A DNA stretch of 64,000 nucleotides. It comes from Marsupella aquatica (Eukaryota; Marchantiophyta). The stretch lies in assembly GCA_973895155.1 (NCBI GenBank), contig OZ316894.1:11408001-11472000 (forward strand), written 5' to 3'. Below are positions 59,479-64,000 of the stretch, in pieces. A model generated the notes under the pieces. That model was not told the DNA's origin and made no database searches. It saw only the letters and a program-made list of their open reading frames with translations. The position numbers and the translations under genes are program-made. The number at the start of each line of letters is the position of its first letter. Position 1 is the first letter of the stretch.

Positions 59479-62400
59479 GTGTCCCAAAAGGGTTTGTGAG
59501 ATGTAAGCAAGTTACAAGAATTTTTGCTGCTGAAGAAGGTTACTCCTTGCAAGGCAAAGCATACTTCTAGCCTGTGACCAAATTCAGTACGAAATTTCCG
59601 AGTCTCTGGGGCACCCCTAACTCAGTGAGGTCACCAGGCTCCTACTATGGATTTTGAGCACATTACTGGGACTCCAGACAGTCAATAGGTTCCCTAGCCA
59701 AAACTGAAGTAAACAACTAGGGTTTTGTAGCAGGAAAAATGATCTGAAACAGAATCTGCTAGTGAAATGGTGGATATTTAGGGTTTTCTCTCGTTTTTGG
59801 CAAAGTATGGTGTTCAACCTATCTGTAAATTCTGAGTGGTGCATGCCTGGTACATGTTTCTGAAAAGAATTCACCAAGTTCTTAGTTTTGATTTTGATCC
59901 AAACACAACTCTCCTAAAGGTTTCATTTTAGAAAAAACTTGTCATGCTCGATAGTTCCCTTCTGTATGACATGAAAGGACAACATGTCACGGGAAGACTG
60001 ATGAATGCCCAGCGTCAACAATTCATGACCCTGGATTGTCAGGCTGTTGTAACAAATTGATGAGTTACCAGAATGAGCTTATTCCCACTATTTCTTGAGA
60101 TATTGTGTAGACTTCAGGAGATTTGGAACTAGCTAGGCAGATGTGTGCATAGACCCAACAAAATGAGCTGCATCAGATACATTGTTGGAGAGAAAAATTG
60201 AGTCAATTGATTGACCTGGAGTCAAAATTTGGTTGATCCTTCAAGGCCAGAGTCATGTGTGCGATGAGAAAAGATAGAGAGAATTTATGCCTGGAAAATT
60301 AGAGCATCATAATCCTATTAGGAAAATGCTTAGAAAAACTGGCAACTTGACGTATGGATATCATGTGTTGAGAGAGCTGAGTTTAGATTTGAAGTGCTCC
60401 CTAATGTAGAACATAGAGTGTCAGTGAAATCTGGAGGAAGAAACTGTAAACAATCAATTTTGTGCTATGTAAAAGGTGGAATGATTGGCCATGATTTTTA
60501 GTGGGATTGTCAATCCTTGAGGGGTTCACTATGTACACAAACCATGTGCAAAACGAAAGAAACTTTAGTGACATTTGCAAACTTTTAGCAAGCACAGGAT
60601 GTATAAGGAGAAAATAAAGGTAAAGGTACTTAGTCTATACACTCATATCTAACAATGTTCCCTAACTGATACCTTTTATATATACTAAAACAAGCCTTGA
60701 ACAGGAAAAATAGAGAACATTCTTAGATTTATTTTCTCATAAGATAAGGGTATTTAAAATAGCCTTAGATTTCACTTGGTATTCCAAAATAAACTCTTAG
60801 TTAAACACCTAACTGTCAACCTAAAATGCTGTCCACATATGTGGGGGTCAACTTTTAAGGTTTACAAGGACCGTGCAAAGTAAGGAATAACACCTTGCCA
60901 AGAGGGTGTTTTAGCATAGAATCTCCCAAAGACACCAGCCTGAAAATGAGTGTGGTTATATGTCTGAACACATTGTAATTTATAATAATCACAGGTTTTC
61001 AATTTAAAGCATTGAAGAAATTTTCAAGTAAGTAAGTATTTCAGAAACATCAATTTGTCTAGTGAGTATGACATTCTTATCTTTGTGTGGTCATAAGGTG
61101 TTCTCATACTACATAAGTTAGCCATCTGGCCTGTCTATAATTTAGAGAGCATCAAGAACTACAAAGAGTAGATTCAGAGTGGTTAGAGAGTAGGTAATCT
61201 GTCCCCTTGAGAGGGTGACAGGTTGAGACTTTGAACATTGAGGATTGCACTCAAGAAGAAGTTCATGACACATTTATCCTCATGAGGGGATGATTCAACT
61301 TGCATAAACGACTCAAAGCTTTTCTCTTCAGGATAATGATTATTTGCCATATCCCAAACGAGGAGGATGCATATTGAAATGGAGGTGTTATTACACTAAA
61401 ATAGAGACTAAAATCAAAATTTCATTGCACAAGGCCAAAGTTATATTGAGTAAACGGTCGCTACTTGTAGACAACATGTATGTGTGCAACACCCAATGAA
61501 CACACACAAAATTGACACAAGAGATATGTGGTTTACCTCTCCAAAGGTCACGTCTATGGGAACACACAACTGAGCTTTGGTTAAGTTTGAGTCCATTGGC
61601 TACACCCAGTATCCATAGACTAACCACTCCCTATCTATTAGATGGCTCGAGAACAATGAGCCTACAATTTACTCACAAGCTAAGTCCTGTTAGTGAATAA
61701 ATAATAGTGACACATCCAACTTTAACCAATTATCTGACTAAATGCAGTGACATAATAACTCTAGACCCAAGAGTAAATAGGTAACAAGCTGGCTAAGGCT
61801 TGTGGCCCAACACTATCACAATACATTCAAAGGAAAATTATTCTGCTGTGTCAGGAAGAGAGTAACCCTTCCCCACAAGGGAATAAGGCATTGTAGTCCT
61901 TGTTAACTATTGTACAACTCACTGAATGCTCGACCTGAGTAAATATCTGCACTGCATTGCATTGCAATCTCCTGGGGGCTTGGTGTTACAGCCCACCATC
62001 CCCCAAATGAATACTCTACCCAAAATTTGGGAAATGATTAATAAATTAAGGTGGGAATCGGGCCATCAAGGAATTAGCAGGGGAGGATGGGCAGTGCAAG
62101 GCACTGTTTCTGTTGGTCTGGAAAAACAAAAGTGACCTCAATAGAAGAAGACAGGGTATGAGCAAGGGAGGTCAAAAAGTAAAATCTTCAAATGGCCAGA
62201 CCAAAGGCAAAGGGCTAATAAATGTGCTCCCACCCAGACAAGCTGGTACTATGTGAGTAGAGAGCTCCAGTAGAGAACACAAATCTACAGTGAGACCTCA
62301 GTAAGTGCAAGGGCCCGGTTACATCCATCTTCTTGCACTTATCAAACATTTGCAATGGACTGATAATTGCAAGAAATCGGTAAGTGCACCATATTGAACT

Positions 62401-64000
62401 TGACAAGCTCCTGATAAAGGCAATTCTTCTAGTTTGAAATTGTCAATCAAGAAACTGAGCGTCTCGGTTTCATTGTCTAATTTGAGAATTAAATATCTCT
62501 TACTTGCAAAAGACTACCAGATATGAGCGAAACTCCAATGTACTTGTTAACAGTTTTGCTACATAAAAATTTCTGCACTTGCAGTGGGATTTCCATTATT
62601 TAGGTCTCACTAGAACTACTTTACTGAGAGGGCCAAATGCAGGGGGCTCAACAATTTCAAATCCCTTGAACATTTATCAAACCTGGTTTGGTGAAAAAAC
62701 TCTGGCGTTTGCCTTCAAGTACGAGGAAACAAAAAAAACCATCCAAAAATAATCGGAGTGAAAAAAATTATTCAACTGATCACATTATCATGCTTAAATG
62801 ACAAGACAGTTTCATTCATTGTCCATTGTTCCAGTTTCATTCATTGCCTAGGTGAATTCATACTATTGAATCCTTACCTGAACTCTCCGTAAAGCCCTTA
62901 GTTTGGTGAGTAAAAACCATTTGTACGGGTGAGTATTTTCCATTGGACTCAGAGGTTAGTTTAGTTGAAATAAGATGTTGAAGAGCTCATTGGCATAGCA
63001 AATGCAGCAAACGAGGTATATGCTAAATAGACCCCCAAACAACAGTTTCAGCTTGATCAACCTCCAAAGTCCATTTGTTACCCAACAGACTTCCTATGGT
63101 AGTTCAGTTAGTACCCAATCAAACCTCTCTTATAGTTTCTGGTAAAATGTTCTCCTATGGGGCATTATATTGTGTACTATCAATAATGGCGCATGAGAAT
63201 GTGAACCCAATTCATGGCATAACCGTGTAGAGCAATGGTAGTCTCCCTATACTTGTCCATGGGTGCAAGCGACTTGACCAAACTGTCAACGGCTTGGTTT
63301 CGGGCTGATCGAGACTATATATACCGTGGATTTCAACAATGTTATGAAGACAATATGTGTAACGTCTGTAAACATCCATTGTTAAATTGTCCTCACAAAA
63401 CATGATCATAATCATGTTCATTCTTTCACATTTGTCACGACAACTCCTGTTTGTCATAAGGTTTGGGTGAATATATTGCGTAGGAGGGTATTGGGAGGCT
63501 GAGTGTCTTTTGGTGAGCATTTACATGCTATTTGGATGACACTATAATGTTGTGACGTACACTTAGGGATATAAGTGGTTGGAGAGGACAATGGCACTGT
63601 GCATCTCGGGGTGCATCTTTGGCAGAGAGGGCACCTGTGTGAAATGAACATTTTTGAATGTGACAGGTTACCACCACAGGATAGAGTGTGCCCAAATGAG
63701 ACGTAATTGCACATGGATTTAGGTAGTGGCCAGGATACTTGATGGGAAAGCCCACAAGAAGGTGTGTAAGAATATCACGTAGTCATCAATCTGTCTTGAT
63801 ATTTTGTTGCTGATTCTCATGTATCCACTTCAAATCATGCGTATGTTCCTCACTGCTTTGTTGAAATTCATAATGCAAACCGTCTTCAATTGTTGACAGT
63901 GGAAGCAAATGTAACTCAAATTCAAAAGTGCAAAAGTTTCAAGGATTTTGAAGATTGAATTTGACAGGTTGTTGGATTCTTGGTTGTCATTAATGGTCCT
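59479..64000. other. Intergenic, no gene seen
   Basis: About 4.5 kb of AT-rich DNA has only short open frames on both strands, none with recognisable motifs, splice chains or codon bias. No RNA gene, LTR or tandem array was found by eye. Confidence 0.5.

Noticed and set aside
1-64000. CRISPR arrays, operons, prophage or plastid/mitochondrial insertions
   Set aside because: Tandem repeats found here lack the repeat-spacer pattern, and no organelle genes or ribosomal sequences were recognised; the intron-rich genes show this is nuclear plant DNA.

Overview
The window is nuclear DNA of a land plant. It carries three intact, intron-rich plant genes: a Yellow Stripe-Like metal-chelate transporter (+ strand, 23195-27258), a plastid-targeted HSP90 (- strand, 38986-32354) and a cycloartenol synthase (+ strand, 47836-54190). 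All three models were rebuilt exon by exon from reading frame, GT/AG junctions and phase, giving proteins of 732, 819 and 760 residues. Other plant signs are a Ty1-copia element primed by initiator tRNA-Met and TTTAGGG-type repeats. A weak flagellar-protein (CFAP91-like) fragment near 3.5-4.3 kb would fit a lineage with motile sperm (bryophyte, lycophyte, fern, cycad or Ginkgo), but the species cannot be fixed from this window.

Layout: 1-6 kb is gene-poor, with a possible CFAP91-like fragment, an AT-rich block and two short tandem repeats. 6.1-9.9 kb is a GC-rich, decayed non-LTR retroelement with an N-terminal zinc finger, a reverse transcriptase and a C-terminal CCHC plus restriction-like-endonuclease domain; TTTAGGG-like repeats lie just 5' of it. 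10.9-19.2 kb is a complete but dead Ty1-copia element (344-bp LTRs, PBS, gag, PR-IN-RT-RH), whose gag is split by a 1.34-kb foreign insert. 20.6-21.26 kb (- strand) is a 5'-truncated, diverged relative of the endonuclease domain of the 6-10 kb element, abutting a dispersed repeat that recurs inverted at 45.7 kb. 23.2-27.3 kb is the YSL gene. 27.3-32.3 kb is repeat-rich non-coding DNA. 32.35-38.99 kb is HSP90C, with heat-shock-element-like palindromes and a roughly 199-bp repeat array upstream. 39.4-47.8 kb is non-coding, with tandem and inverted repeats, a MITE with 8-bp target duplications and a 53-bp minisatellite just before the cycloartenol synthase gene. 54.2-64 kb has no recognisable gene; it holds several tandem duplications and an inverted-repeat element.

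The three genes are unrelated housekeeping or metabolic genes (metal transport, plastid chaperone, sterol biosynthesis) and form no cluster. The most unusual content is the endonuclease-bearing retroelement family with two divergent copies in one window, and the 8-bp-TSD MITE.
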